A stretch of DNA of 64,000 bases, taken from NCBI RefSeq assembly GCF_039522025.1, contig NZ_BAAADB010000004.1, positions 186,001 to 250,000 of the forward strand, given 5' to 3'. The DNA is from Deinococcus depolymerans (GTDB lineage Bacteria > Deinococcota > Deinococci > Deinococcales > Deinococcaceae). Both the position numbers and the translations under genes were made by a program. The notes under the pieces are model-generated. The model was not told the DNA's origin. It ran no database searches and saw nothing but the letters and a program-made list of their open reading frames with translations. Of the stretch, positions 1-12,252 are shown one piece after another (the stretch's first letter is position 1; every line of letters starts with the position of its first letter).

Positions 1-1
1 C

Positions 2-313
2 TTCAGTTACCTCGCCCGCGACTACGGCCTGAAGGAACTGTACCTGTGGCCCGTCAACGCCGAGGAAGGCCAGGGCACGCCCCGCCAGATCCGCGCCGTG
101 ATCGACGGCGTGCGCGCCCAGGGCGTCCCCGCCGTGTTCTGCGAGAGCACCGTCCCGGACAAGGGCATGCGGCAGGTCGCCGCCGAGGCCGGCGCCCGCT
201 ACGCCGGCGCGCTGCACGTGGACTCGCTGTCCGACGAGGTCCCCACCTACCTCGACCTGCTACGCCGGGACGCCAGCACCATCCTCGCCGGGCTCACGGG
301 AGAGCGGCCGTGA
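2..313 (+). CDS. Metal ABC transporter substrate-binding protein, C-terminal part
   Basis: This is the last ~103 residues of a cluster-9 (ZnuA/MntA-type) periplasmic metal-binding protein; the start lies left of the window. The frame is open from base 2. The end, with SLSDEVPTYLDLLRRD, matches the family C-terminus, where an Asp close to the SLSD segment is a metal ligand and a helix leads to the stop. Its stop TGA overlaps the GTG of the ATPase gene by 4 bp, so the two are translationally coupled. Metal (Mn or Zn) cannot be decided from this fragment; Mn uptake is important in Deinococcus, so Mn is a reasonable guess only. Confidence 0.85.
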   Translation, partial: FSYLARDYGLKELYLWPVNAEEGQGTPRQIRAVIDGVRAQGVPAVFCESTVPDKGMRQVAAEAGARYAGALHVDSLSDEVPTYLDLLRRDASTILAGLTGERP

Positions 314-1086
314 GCGGCCCCGCGCTGGACGTGCAGGGCGTGAGCGTCGCGTACGGCGGCGGCCGCCTCGCCCTGAGAAGCGCCACGCTGACCCTGCAAC
401 CCGGCCGGATCTGCGGCCTGGTCGGCATGAACGGCGCCGGCAAGAGCACGCTGTTCAAGACCATCATGGGCTTCCTGCCGCCGCTGCGCGGGCAGGTGCA
501 GGTGTTCGGGCAGCCCGTCCGGCAGGCGCAGAAGGCCGGCGTGATCGCCTACGTCCCGCAGGCCGAGGACGTCGACTGGGACTTCCCGGTCAGCGTGCGC
601 GACGTGGTCACCATGGGCCGCCAGGGCCGCATGGGCCTGCTGCGCCGCCCGTCCGCCACCGACCGCGAGGCCGTGCAGGCCGCCCTGGCCCGCGTGTCCA
701 TGACCGACTTCGCCGAACGGCAGATCGGGGAACTGTCCGGCGGGCAGCGCAAACGCGCCTTCCTGGCCCGCGCACTCGCGCAGGACGCCCGCCTGCTGCT
801 GCTCGACGAACCCTTCGGCGGCGTGGACGTCGGCACCAGCGAGGCCATCACGGGCCTGCTGCGCGACCTCGCGGGCAGTGGCCGCAGCGTCCTGGTCAGC
901 ACCCACGACCTGGGCACCCTGGAGAGCTTCTGCGACGACGTGGCCCTGATCGCCGACCGCACCGTCCTGACCGCCGGCCCGACCGCGCAGATCCTCACCG
1001 CCGGGAACCTCGCCCTCACCTTCGGGGGCCGCTCGCCGCTGCACGACCCGGCCCGCATTCCCGCCCGCACCCCGGAGGTCCGCTGA
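310..1086 (+). CDS. Metal ABC transporter ATP-binding protein
   Basis: ATPase of 258 aa that powers Mn/Zn-type import. The Walker A motif GMNGAGKST lies near residues 39-47, the signature LSGGQRKR near 139, Walker B LLLLDEPF just after it, and an H-loop in VLVSTHDLG. The same frame is open further upstream, but GTG at 310 is preferred because it overlaps the preceding stop (GTGA) and gives the normal family length. Its own stop overlaps the permease ATG. Family knowledge: ZnuC/MntB/SitB group, dimeric on the inner face of the membrane. Confidence 0.93.
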   Translation: MSGPALDVQGVSVAYGGGRLALRSATLTLQPGRICGLVGMNGAGKSTLFKTIMGFLPPLRGQVQVFGQPVRQAQKAGVIAYVPQAEDVDWDFPVSVRDVVTMGRQGRMGLLRRPSATDREAVQAALARVSMTDFAERQIGELSGGQRKRAFLARALAQDARLLLLDEPFGGVDVGTSEAITGLLRDLAGSGRSVLVSTHDLGTLESFCDDVALIADRTVLTAGPTAQILTAGNLALTFGGRSPLHDPARIPARTPEVR

Positions 1087-1961
1087 TGGACGCCCTGCTC
1101 ACCCCCCTGCTGGCCCCGCTCGGGTACGACTTCATGCTGCGCGCCCTGCTGGTCTCCTCGCTGGTCGGCGCGGTCTGCGCGGTCCTGTCGTGCTTCATCA
1201 CCCTCAAGGGCTGGTCGCTGATGGGCGACGCCGTATCGCACGCCGTGCTGCCCGGCGTGGTCCTGGCGTACCTGCTGAACCTGCCGTTCGTGATCGGCGC
1301 GTTCGTGTTCGGCCTGATCAGCGTCAGCGCCATCGGCTTCATCCAGTCCCGCTCGCGCGTCAAGGAGGACACCGTGATCGGCGTGGTCTTCACGGCCCTG
1401 TTCTCGCTGGGCCTCGTGATGATCTCGCGCGTGTCCAGCGACGTGCACCTGTCGCACATCCTGTTCGGGGACGTGCTGGGCATCAGCCAGGACGAACTGT
1501 GGCAGACCGTCGTCGCGGGCGCCGTCGCGCTGGGCGCCATCCTGATCCTGCGCCGCGACCTGCTGCTGTACGTGTTCGACGCCACGCACGCCCGCTCCAT
1601 CGGCCTGAACACCGGCTTCCTGTACGCCGCGCTGCTGGTCATCCTGGCCCTGACCATCGTCAGCGCCCTCCAGACGGTCGGCGTGATCCTGGTCGTCGCC
1701 ATGCTGATCACGCCCGGCGCGACCGCGTACCTGCTCACGGACCGCTTCAGCCGCATGATGGGGCTGGCCGTGGCGACCGGCGTGCTGTCCAGCCTGCTCG
1801 GCACGTACGTCAGTTACTTCCTGGACGGCGCGACCGGCGCGTGCATCGTCCTGACGCAGAGCGTGCTGTTCGGACTGGCGTTCCTGTTCGCCCCGAAACA
1901 CGGCCAGCTGGCCCGCCGCCGCCAGCAACGCCTGGAACGCGAGGCGGAATTGCAGGGCTGA
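1086..1961 (+). CDS. Metal ABC transporter permease
   Basis: Integral membrane permease of 291 aa in the ABC-3 (ZnuB/MntC/SitC) family. About eight hydrophobic helices are visible, with family hallmarks GWSLMGDAVSHAVLPGVVLAY near residue 40 and the TVGVILVVAMLITPGATAYL segment near 205. The ATG overlaps the ATPase stop (TGATG), which completes a binding protein-ATPase-permease operon. A dispersed repeat begins on the last base of its TGA. The Arg/Gln-rich tail after the last helix is probably cytoplasmic. Confidence 0.93.
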   Translation: MDALLTPLLAPLGYDFMLRALLVSSLVGAVCAVLSCFITLKGWSLMGDAVSHAVLPGVVLAYLLNLPFVIGAFVFGLISVSAIGFIQSRSRVKEDTVIGVVFTALFSLGLVMISRVSSDVHLSHILFGDVLGISQDELWQTVVAGAVALGAILILRRDLLLYVFDATHARSIGLNTGFLYAALLVILALTIVSALQTVGVILVVAMLITPGATAYLLTDRFSRMMGLAVATGVLSSLLGTYVSYFLDGATGACIVLTQSVLFGLAFLFAPKHGQLARRRQQRLEREAELQG

Positions 1962-2093
1962 AAGGATTCCGATGGAACGGTCTGCAGACCGTTCCATCCG
2001 GGCGGAGCGAGCAGGAACAGAGCGGGGTCCGGGCGTGGAGTTCTCCACCCGGTGATGGTTCCGGGTGGAGGACGAAACAGACGGACTCCACAC
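1961..2093 (+). repeat. Dispersed palindromic repeat, copy R1
   Basis: Diverged copy of the ~135-bp element found throughout the window, here read left end to right end. The left end (AAAGGATTCCGATGG) starts on the A of the permease TGA. The core GGGTCCGGGCGTGGAG and the right part GACGAAACAGACGGACTCC are recognisable. It lies in the 3' intergenic space between convergent genes. Identification is by eye against better copies (R8, R15). Confidence 0.65.
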
Positions 2094-2104
2094 GAGGCAC
2101 AGCA

Positions 2105-2141
2105 AGAGGCGCGCCCCTGGATTGACCGGGGGCGCGCCTCT
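2105..2141. terminator. Bidirectional terminator hairpin
   Basis: A perfect 13-bp GC-rich stem (AGAGGCGCGCCCC pairing with its complement) with an 11-nt loop, between convergent genes ending at 1961 (+) and 2151 (-). No long T-run follows, so it may act in both directions without a classical U-tract. Confidence 0.7.
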
Positions 2142-2150
2142 CAACTGGAT

Positions 2151-3454
<1,304 letters not shown>

Positions 3455-3458
<4 letters not shown>

Positions 3459-4309
3459 GGGGTCCTTTCTGGGGCGGCGGGCAGCGTCGGGAGGACAGGT
3501 GCGGCCTGAATGAGCGGGAGGAGTTGAGCGGCGACGGCCAGCGCGATCACGGCCGGGTGCTTGCGCTGCGGGCCCCGGGTCAGGTCCGGCAGGCCGATGG
3601 GTGTGGTGACGCGCGCCAGCGCGGCGGGCGGGTGGCCCAGGTCGCGCAGTTGCGTCTGGAAGCGGGTCCACTTGGCGGACGAGCCGATCAGGCCCACGAA
3701 GCCCAGGTCCGGTCGGCGCAGCGCGGCGTCGATCAGGGCGGCGTCCTCGGCGTGATCGTGCGTCATGACGATCAGGTGCGTGCCGGCGGGCAGGTCGTGC
3801 AGGGTCATCTCGGGAATCGGGGAGTGGTGGACGTGCAGGGTCGCGGCGGCGTCCGACAGGACAGACAGGCGTTCCGGGGTCAGCTGCGCGGCGCGCGAGT
3901 CCACGAGGTGCAGGTGCAGCGGCAGGCGCGACAGGATCCGCGCGAGTTCCAGGCCCACGTGCCCCACGCCGAACACCGCGACGTGCGCGCGGGCCGCCTG
4001 CATGGGTTCGAGCAGCAGGGTGACCTCGCCGCCGCAGCACTGGCGGCCGTGGTCGTTCGCGGCGCGGTCGGTCAGGCGCAGCGTCAGCAGGTCCGGTGTG
4101 GTCGCGCCGGTCGCCAGCAGGGCGCGGGCGCGGTCCACGGCGGTCGCCTCGAGGTTCCCGCCGCCCACGCTGTCCCAGGTGTGTTCGGCAGTGACCAGCA
4201 TCTTCGCGCCGGCCTCGCGGGGCGTGTGCCCGCGCGCGGCGGCGACCGTGACGAGCACGCCCGCCTCGCCCCGCGCGTGCAGGGCGTTCAGGGCCTCGCG
4301 CCAGTTCAT
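3455..4309 (-). CDS. xdhC: Xanthine dehydrogenase accessory protein XdhC
   Basis: XdhC/CoxI-family protein of 284 aa. In the family it binds the molybdenum cofactor, promotes its sulfuration and inserts it into XdhB; it is not part of the final enzyme. The N-terminal XdhC/CoxI domain is seen in ARGHTPREAGAKMLV and VGGGNLEA. The C-terminal Rossmann-like half is seen in VAVFGVGHVGLELARIL, THDHAEDAALI and GLIGSSAKWTRF. It lies 24 bp after xdhB and overlaps guaD by 4 bp, consistent with cotranscription. Confidence 0.92.
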
Positions 4310-4333
4310 GCGGGGCCGCCGCGCACGCGGGCG

Positions 4334-6681
<2,348 letters not shown>

Positions 6682-6685
<4 letters not shown>

Positions 6686-8118
6686 GCGCCCACCTCCTGT
6701 GCCTGCGTGGCGGTGTCCTGCGATTCGAACCAGAATTTCAGCAGGCTCTGTTCCAGCATCGCGGCGCGGTAGGCGGCGCTGGCGCGGTGGTCGCTCAGGG
6801 GCGTGCCGGTCTGCCCCAGCAGCCGGGCGGCCGCCCGGACGGTCGCCTCCGTCCAGGGCTGCCCCTCCAGCGCGGCCTCTGTTTCATGGGCTCGCAGGGG
6901 CGTGGCGGCCACGCCGCCCAGGCCGATGCGGGCGCGCGTGACCACGCCCTCCTGCACGTCCAGCGCGTACCCCACCGCCACGCTGGAGATGTCGTCGAAA
7001 CGGCGCCTGGCGATCTTGTGAAAGGCGGTCAGCGGCGAGAGCGGCAGCGGAATCCGCACGGCGGCGATCAGTTCGCCGGGCTGCCGCACCGTCTGGCGGT
7101 AGCCGGTGAAGTAATCAGCCAGCGGCACCTCGCGCACGCCGTCCGGGCCGACCAGCCGCACCGAGGCGTCCAGCGCCAGCAGCGCGGGTGGGCTGTCCCC
7201 GATGGGCGACGCCGTGCCCAGGTTGCCGCCCAGCGTGGCGGAGTTGCGGATCAGGCGGCTGGCGAACTGCGGGAACCACCCAGCCAGCAGCGGCACGCGG
7301 CCACCCAGGCGGCGTTCCAGCTCGCTGAGACTGTGCCCGGCGCCCAGCAGCAGCGAGTCCGCACCGGCCTCGAACACCCGCAGTTCCGGCAGGTGGTCCA
7401 CCGCGACGGTCACGGTGGCCCGCGCGTGGCGCAGGTTCACCTCCACGCCCCAGTCCGTGCCGCCGGACAGCACCTTCGCGTCCGGGTGCGCGGCCAGCAG
7501 GTCCAGGGCTTCAGCCAGGGTCGCGGGGCGGTGGAACGCGCCGTCCGGGGCGCTCAGGGCTGTGGGGCGCGGGGCCGGGGCGGGCCGGGCGCGGCGCGCG
7601 GCGAGGGGGTCAGTGGCGTCCGGTGTGCCCAGGGCGTACGCGGCGTCCGCGATGGGGCGGTAGCCGGTGCAGCGGCACAGGTTCCCGCTCAGGGCGTGCA
7701 GGTCGAAGCCGTTGGCGGCGCCGTGCTGGCCGTCCACGCGGTCCGGGCGCAGGTACTCGGCGGCCATGCTGACCACGAAGCCCGGCGTGCAGTACCCGCA
7801 CTGCGACCCGCCCCGCACCGCCAGTTCCTGCTGCGCCGGGTGCAGCGCGGCGGGCGAGCCCAGGCCCTCGCTGGTCACGACCTGCGCGCCGTCCACGGCG
7901 GCCAGCGTCACCAGGCAGGCGTTCACGCTGTCCCAGCGTGTTCCGCCCTGCCCGTCGTCGCGGGCGATCAGGACCGCGCAGGCGCCGCACTCGCCCTCGG
8001 CGCAACCTTCCTTGCAGCCGGTCAGTCCCTGCGCCCGCAGCGTGTTCAGGAGGTTCGTGTGCGCGCCGGCGGGCACCTCGCGCGGCTGGCCGTTCACGGT
8101 CAGGTTCACTGTCTGCAT
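6682..8118 (-). CDS. xdhA: Xanthine dehydrogenase, FeS/FAD subunit
   Basis: Small subunit of 478 aa that moves electrons from the Mo site to NAD+. The N-terminal plant-type [2Fe-2S] motif is GCAEGECGACAV (Cys near 39, 44, 47). The second [2Fe-2S] cluster is CGYCTPGF with CRCTGYRPI. The FAD domain begins near residue 190 (KVLSGGTDWGVEVNLRH, NSATLGGNLGTASPIGD), followed by the CO-dehydrogenase-like C-terminal domain. First gene of the purine operon; its promoter should lie in 8119-8355, where I found no convincing -35/-10 pair. Confidence 0.94.
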
Positions 8119-8717
8119 GTCGCTCCTTGACCACCCTTCGTGCGGTGGAGAACACCCGGCGCCCGGCGCCCACCGGCCTGAAGGCCATCAGGGGCGGACG
8201 CATGGTTCACGCCGGACGCGGTGTCTGGGGCGGGCCACTGGTTATCCATGCAGAACAGCGGCCTGATTGGGTACGTTTCACAGGATACCTCTCGCGGCGC
8301 CGAAACAGAAGAACCGACCCCGTGCAGGGCGCACGACCGGCGGCCTGCGTCTGTCATACGCACTCCGGTTGAACGGTTTACCCAACCCGTTCCATCCGAG
8401 CGAAACGACCCGAAGAGCGGCTCCGCAGCGTGGGAGCCCAGAGGACTGCCGGGCGCGGAGTGAGCCACCCGCTGAAGTTCCGGGTTGTCAGCGAACCAAC
8501 CGGAGATCAGCCGTCTTCCAGCATCCCGCCCGGGAACCCCACCCCGGCACGGGCCGCGCGTCGCCGGGATTCCGGAGCGCGGGGGATCAGCTGGGGCAAC
8601 GGGCAGACCCCGTGTGAAGAATGCCGTATTAAATGCCCAGGCCGTGAGGATTGAGATGTGGACCGCTCCCTATGGTGACAGTCAGACCTTACCTGGCTTC
8701 ATTCACTGGTGACTTCA
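8119..8717. other. Intergenic region between divergent operons
   Basis: About 600 bp between xdhA (minus) and algI-like (plus). It holds a degenerate dispersed repeat (8356-8512) and must hold both divergent promoters. No conserved ORF or RNA gene was recognised. Small open frames here lack codon bias or family resemblance. Confidence 0.5.
8356..8512 (+). repeat. Dispersed palindromic repeat, copy R2 (degenerate)
   Basis: Starts ATACGCACTCCGGTTGAACG, retains CCATCCGAGCG, the variant middle AGCGGCTCCGCAG, and GAAGTTCCGGGTTGTCAGCG, and ends near AACCAACCGGA. It is one of the few copies lying between divergent genes rather than at a gene's 3' end. Confidence 0.6.
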
Positions 8718-10121
8718 ATGATTTTCAGCTCTTACATCTTCTTACTCGCGTTTCTTCCTCTGTTCCTGCTCGTCTACGCGGTCACCCCCACGCGCTGGCG
8801 CTCATGGACCATCCTGGCCGGCAGTCTGCTGTTCTACGCCTGGGCGGCACCCGCCGCGCTGGGCCTGCTCATCACCGTCATCGTGTTCGCCTACCTGATC
8901 GGCGGCCGGGTGTTCGCCAGCGCGGGCCGTGCCCGCTGGACCTGGCTGACACTGGGCGTGGTGGGCAACCTCGCGCTGCTGGGGTACTTCAAGTACGCGA
9001 ACATGGCCGCCGCCAGCACCAACGCCATCCGCGACGCGCTGGGCATGGACCCGTTCCTGTGGCAGCACGTCCTGCTGCCCGTCGGCCTGTCGTTCTACAT
9101 CTTCCACGCGATCAGCTACCTCGTGGACCTGCACCGCGGCACGGCCCAGCCGCCACGCAACATCATCGACTTCGGCGCGTTCGTCAGCCTGTTCCCGCAC
9201 CTCGTGGCCGGACCGATCCTGCGCTTCAACCAGCTGGCCGACCAGTTCCACGAGCGCACCCACACGCCCGCCAAGTTCGCCGGGGGCACCCAGCGCTTCA
9301 TGATCGGCCTGAGCATGAAAGTCCTGCTCGCCGATCCGCTGGCACCCCTGGTGAACGCCGCGTACACGACCGCGCAGCCCAGCGCCGCCGACGCGTGGCT
9401 CGGCTCGGTCGCGTACACCCTGCAGCTGTTCTTCGACTTCGCCGGGTACAGCCACATGGCCATCGGGTTGGCCCTGATGCTGGGGTTCCGTTTCCCCGAG
9501 AACTTCCTCGACCCGTACACCGCCACCTCGATCACGGCGTTCTGGCAGCGCTGGCACGTCAGCCTGGGCACCTTCCTGCGCGAATACGTGTACATCCCGC
9601 TGGGTGGCAACCGTCACGGCCTGACCCGCACCAACCTGAACCTCTTTCTGGTCATGACCGTGGGCGGCCTGTGGCACGGTGCGAACTGGACGTTCGTGCT
9701 GTGGGGCATGTGGAACGGCGCGTTCCTGGTGCTCGAACGCGTGCTGAAGAAGAAGTTCGGCCGCCCCCCGCCCCCGGTCTGGTACTCCATGCCGAAGGTC
9801 ATGCTGATCGTGATCCTGGGCCGCGTGCTGTTCCGCAGTGACAGCGTCGCCCACGCCGGAGAGGTCTACCGCGGCCTCGCGGGCCTGAACGGCGGCCCCC
9901 TGACGCCCGGCGTGGCGCTGCTCGTCACGCCCGAACGGCTGGCCGTGATGCTCGCGGGGGTCGCCGTGATCTACGGCGTTCCGGCCCTGCGGGCCCGCCC
10001 GCACCTGCTGCGACCCGCCGTGAGCACCGCCGGGGCGTACGCGCTGGTCCCGCTGTTCCTGTTTGCCGTCGCGACCCTCGCCGCGCAGCAGTACGCGCCG
10101 TTCCTGTACTTCCAGTTCTGA
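8718..10121 (+). CDS. MBOAT-family polysaccharide O-acyltransferase (AlgI-like)
   Basis: Polytopic membrane protein of 467 aa, family of AlgI/DltB/PatA, which pass an acetyl group across the membrane to exopolysaccharide. It begins MIFSSYIFLLAFLPLFLLVY, the standard AlgI opening, so ATG 8718 is preferred to the in-frame GTG 8709. RWHVSLGTFLREYVYIPLGG and GGLWHGANWTFVLWG are the MBOAT signatures; the His in LWHGANW is the catalytic one. It is followed 11 bp later by an AlgJ/AlgX-like gene and then AlgF-like, which fixes the system as an alginate-type acetylation machine. No alginate polymerase is in the window, so the polymer is unknown. Confidence 0.9.
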   Translation: MIFSSYIFLLAFLPLFLLVYAVTPTRWRSWTILAGSLLFYAWAAPAALGLLITVIVFAYLIGGRVFASAGRARWTWLTLGVVGNLALLGYFKYANMAAASTNAIRDALGMDPFLWQHVLLPVGLSFYIFHAISYLVDLHRGTAQPPRNIIDFGAFVSLFPHLVAGPILRFNQLADQFHERTHTPAKFAGGTQRFMIGLSMKVLLADPLAPLVNAAYTTAQPSAADAWLGSVAYTLQLFFDFAGYSHMAIGLALMLGFRFPENFLDPYTATSITAFWQRWHVSLGTFLREYVYIPLGGNRHGLTRTNLNLFLVMTVGGLWHGANWTFVLWGMWNGAFLVLERVLKKKFGRPPPPVWYSMPKVMLIVILGRVLFRSDSVAHAGEVYRGLAGLNGGPLTPGVALLVTPERLAVMLAGVAVIYGVPALRARPHLLRPAVSTAGAYALVPLFLFAVATLAAQQYAPFLYFQF

Positions 10122-10132
10122 GGTTGCCTGCC

Positions 10133-11311
10133 ATGACGACCCCCACGACCCCGACCAAGACCGCGGCCCCGCCCGCCACGCCGGCGGATGCCCGCACCGG
10201 CACCCTGCGTGACGCCGCCCTGGCGCTGCCCGGCCCCGCCCGCCTCGCGGCCCTGACCCTGCTGCTGCTCCCCCCGGGCGGCCTGATCGCGGCCGTGGTG
10301 AGCCTGTGCACGCCCGACCCGCACCACCCGGTGCCCGTCAGTGCCCGCGCCCTGGGCAGCGGCGAGACCTTCAAGGCGCTGGAGCGGCACCTGGACGCCA
10401 ACCTGCCCGGCCGGGACGCAGTGATTGGCGTGGTGAACACCGCCCGGTACCTCACGACGCGCGGCGGCAGCGACGAGGTCACGCTGGGCGCGGGCGGCTG
10501 GCTGTTCCTGCGCAGCGAACTCGCCGCGCCCCCACGGCAGGCCGCGCACCTGCGCGAGCGGGCCGACCTGATCGCCGACCTGAACCGCGACCTGCAGCGG
10601 CGGGGCGTGACGCTGCTCGTCGCGGTCAGCCCCAACAAGAGCCGCGTGCAGGCCGCGCAGCTGCCCGGCGGCGCCCTGCCGGGCTGGACGACGAACACCT
10701 ACGCGGACTTCCAGGCGCTGCTGCGCGGGCGCGGTGTCCACAGTGTGGACCTCCTGACGCCCATGCAGCGGGCCGCCCGCACGGACGCGCAGTATTACCG
10801 CACCGACACCCACTGGAACCAGGACGGCGCCCGCACCGCCGCGCAGGCCACCGCGCAGGCCATCCGCGCCCTCGCCCCCGACCTGCCACCCACCGCGTTC
10901 ACCACGAGCGCTGCGCCCACCGCGCCACGCCCCGGCGACCTGCTGCACCTGATGGGCCTGCAGGTCACGCCTGACGCCCTGCGCCCCCACGCCGACACCG
11001 AGGCCACCGAGACGACCGTCGCCGCGGGCGGCGACCTGGGCGGCGGCCTGCTCGGCGACGCCCCGCAGGTCCTGCTCGCGGGGACCAGCTACGGCCTGCG
11101 CGGCAACTACCACGGCGCGCTGCAACAGGCGCTGGGCAGCGCGGTCCTGAACGTCAGCCGCGAGGGCGCGGACTTCAGCGGCAGCCTGCGCCCCGCCCTG
11201 CGCGACCCGGCCTTCCAGGCCGCCCCGCCCCGCGTCCTCGTGTGGGAACTGCCTGAACGGTTCCTGCCCCTCCCGCTGGACGAGGAGGACCACATCCCCC
11301 TGGCCCCCTGA
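10133..11311 (+). CDS. AlgJ/AlgX-like O-acetyltransferase (SGNH fold)
   Basis: Protein of 392 aa with a Thr/Pro-rich N-terminus, one membrane anchor (about residues 38-57) and an extracytoplasmic SGNH-like domain. The catalytic Asp-x-His is in YRTDTHWNQDGA (D225, H227) and the nucleophile Ser is in GTSYGL (S319); GGWLFLRSE and VSPNKSRV are also family-typical. Start ATG 10133 is chosen over an in-frame TTG at 10124. In Pseudomonas such proteins take acetyl from AlgI/AlgF and transfer it to the polymer in the periplasm. Confidence 0.88.
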   Translation: MTTPTTPTKTAAPPATPADARTGTLRDAALALPGPARLAALTLLLLPPGGLIAAVVSLCTPDPHHPVPVSARALGSGETFKALERHLDANLPGRDAVIGVVNTARYLTTRGGSDEVTLGAGGWLFLRSELAAPPRQAAHLRERADLIADLNRDLQRRGVTLLVAVSPNKSRVQAAQLPGGALPGWTTNTYADFQALLRGRGVHSVDLLTPMQRAARTDAQYYRTDTHWNQDGARTAAQATAQAIRALAPDLPPTAFTTSAAPTAPRPGDLLHLMGLQVTPDALRPHADTEATETTVAAGGDLGGGLLGDAPQVLLAGTSYGLRGNYHGALQQALGSAVLNVSREGADFSGSLRPALRDPAFQAAPPRVLVWELPERFLPLPLDEEDHIPLAP

Positions 11312-11366
11312 CCCCCTCCTGCCCGCTCCCTGACACCGTCCTCACTCCCTCACGCGAGGTCCCCAC

Positions 11367-11990
11367 ATGAAGACTGCCCTGCCCGAGACTGCCCTGACCG
11401 CCGCCCTGCTGCTCCTGTGTGCCGCCCACGCCCAGGAGGCCCTCTACGCCCCCGCCCCGCCCGCCGGTTCCGCCTTCGTGCGGGTCGTGACCGTGGATGG
11501 CGGTCGTACCGTCACCCTCGACGGCCGCCCCTTCCTGAGCGCCGCGAAGTCCCGCACCGTCAGCCCCTACCAGATCGTCCCGCAGGGCCCCCACACCCTG
11601 CGGGCCGGGAGTACCACCCTGAACCTGAACGTGCAGGGCGGCGCGTACCACACCCTGGTGCTGCGCGGCGGGAAACTCAGCGCCCTGGGGGCCGAGCAGC
11701 CCGGCGGGGTCACCCGCGCCCGCCTGACCCTGTACAACCTCAGCGACGCGCCGGCCTCGCTGATGACCGCGGACGGCCACACGCGCCTGCTGCCGGACGT
11801 GCCGGCCGGCGCCATGAAATCGATGAATGTCAATGCCGTGAGCGCCGCGCTGGGTGTGTTTGCCGGGTCGGCGCCCCTGCAGACGTTCCCGACCGAGGCC
11901 CTGCGCGCCGGCGCGAGCTACAGCGCCTTCGTGTTCGGCACCGGCCCGGCCCGCACCACTGTGTTCATCACGCCCGGCCGAAAAGACTGA
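11367..11990 (+). CDS. AlgF-like acetylation accessory protein
   Basis: Secreted protein of 207 aa with a signal peptide ending near AHAQ (residue ~21). The mature start LYAPAPPAGSAFVRVV closely resembles AlgF, the periplasmic partner needed for O-acetylation, and the rest is a b-rich domain (TLTLQ-like strands, VPAGAMKSMNVNAVSAALGVF). GCGAGGT upstream can serve as ribosome site. Third gene in the cassette. The following 19 bp lead to a dispersed repeat. Confidence 0.8.
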   Translation: MKTALPETALTAALLLLCAAHAQEALYAPAPPAGSAFVRVVTVDGGRTVTLDGRPFLSAAKSRTVSPYQIVPQGPHTLRAGSTTLNLNVQGGAYHTLVLRGGKLSALGAEQPGGVTRARLTLYNLSDAPASLMTADGHTRLLPDVPAGAMKSMNVNAVSAALGVFAGSAPLQTFPTEALRAGASYSAFVFGTGPARTTVFITPGRKD

Positions 11991-12009
11991 GCCCGCCCTG
12001 TTTGCCCTT

Positions 12010-12145
12010 ATACGGATTCCGTTTGTTTCGCCGACAATCCGGAAGTTCACCGGATTGCCAGCTCCACGTCCGGAACCCGTTTTTCTCCTGCTCGCATCCG
12101 CTCGGATTGAATGGTCTTTGCAGCCCATTCAATCGGAGTCCGTAT
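12010..12145 (-). repeat. Dispersed palindromic repeat, copy R3
   Basis: Well-preserved copy in reverse orientation: begins ATACGGATTCCGTTTGTTTC, contains the hairpin AATCCGGAAGTTCACCGGATT and the core CTCCACGTCCGGAACCCG, and ends CAATCGGAGTCCGTAT. It is 19 bp after the algF-like stop and 107 bp before the next gene, so it separates two genes of one functional cassette. Confidence 0.9.
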
Positions 12146-12252
12146 TACTGATCCGCCGCTGTGCGCGTCGCTTCGCGCGGTTGGAACGCCCCTCCGGTCC
12201 ACGCCGCCCGGCGGTACCCGCACCCACCTCTTTCCGAAAGGACCCCCTGACC

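Noticed and set aside
549..2144. Long open frame on the strand opposite the metal transporter genes
   Set aside because: It is antisense to clearly conserved ABC genes, is rich in Arg/Gly/Ala low-complexity and has no family features. High GC keeps stop codons rare in the opposite frame.
8652..8678. Possible promoter TTGAGA/TATGGT before the algI-like gene
   Set aside because: The spacer is only 14 bp, too short for a standard sigma-70-type promoter.
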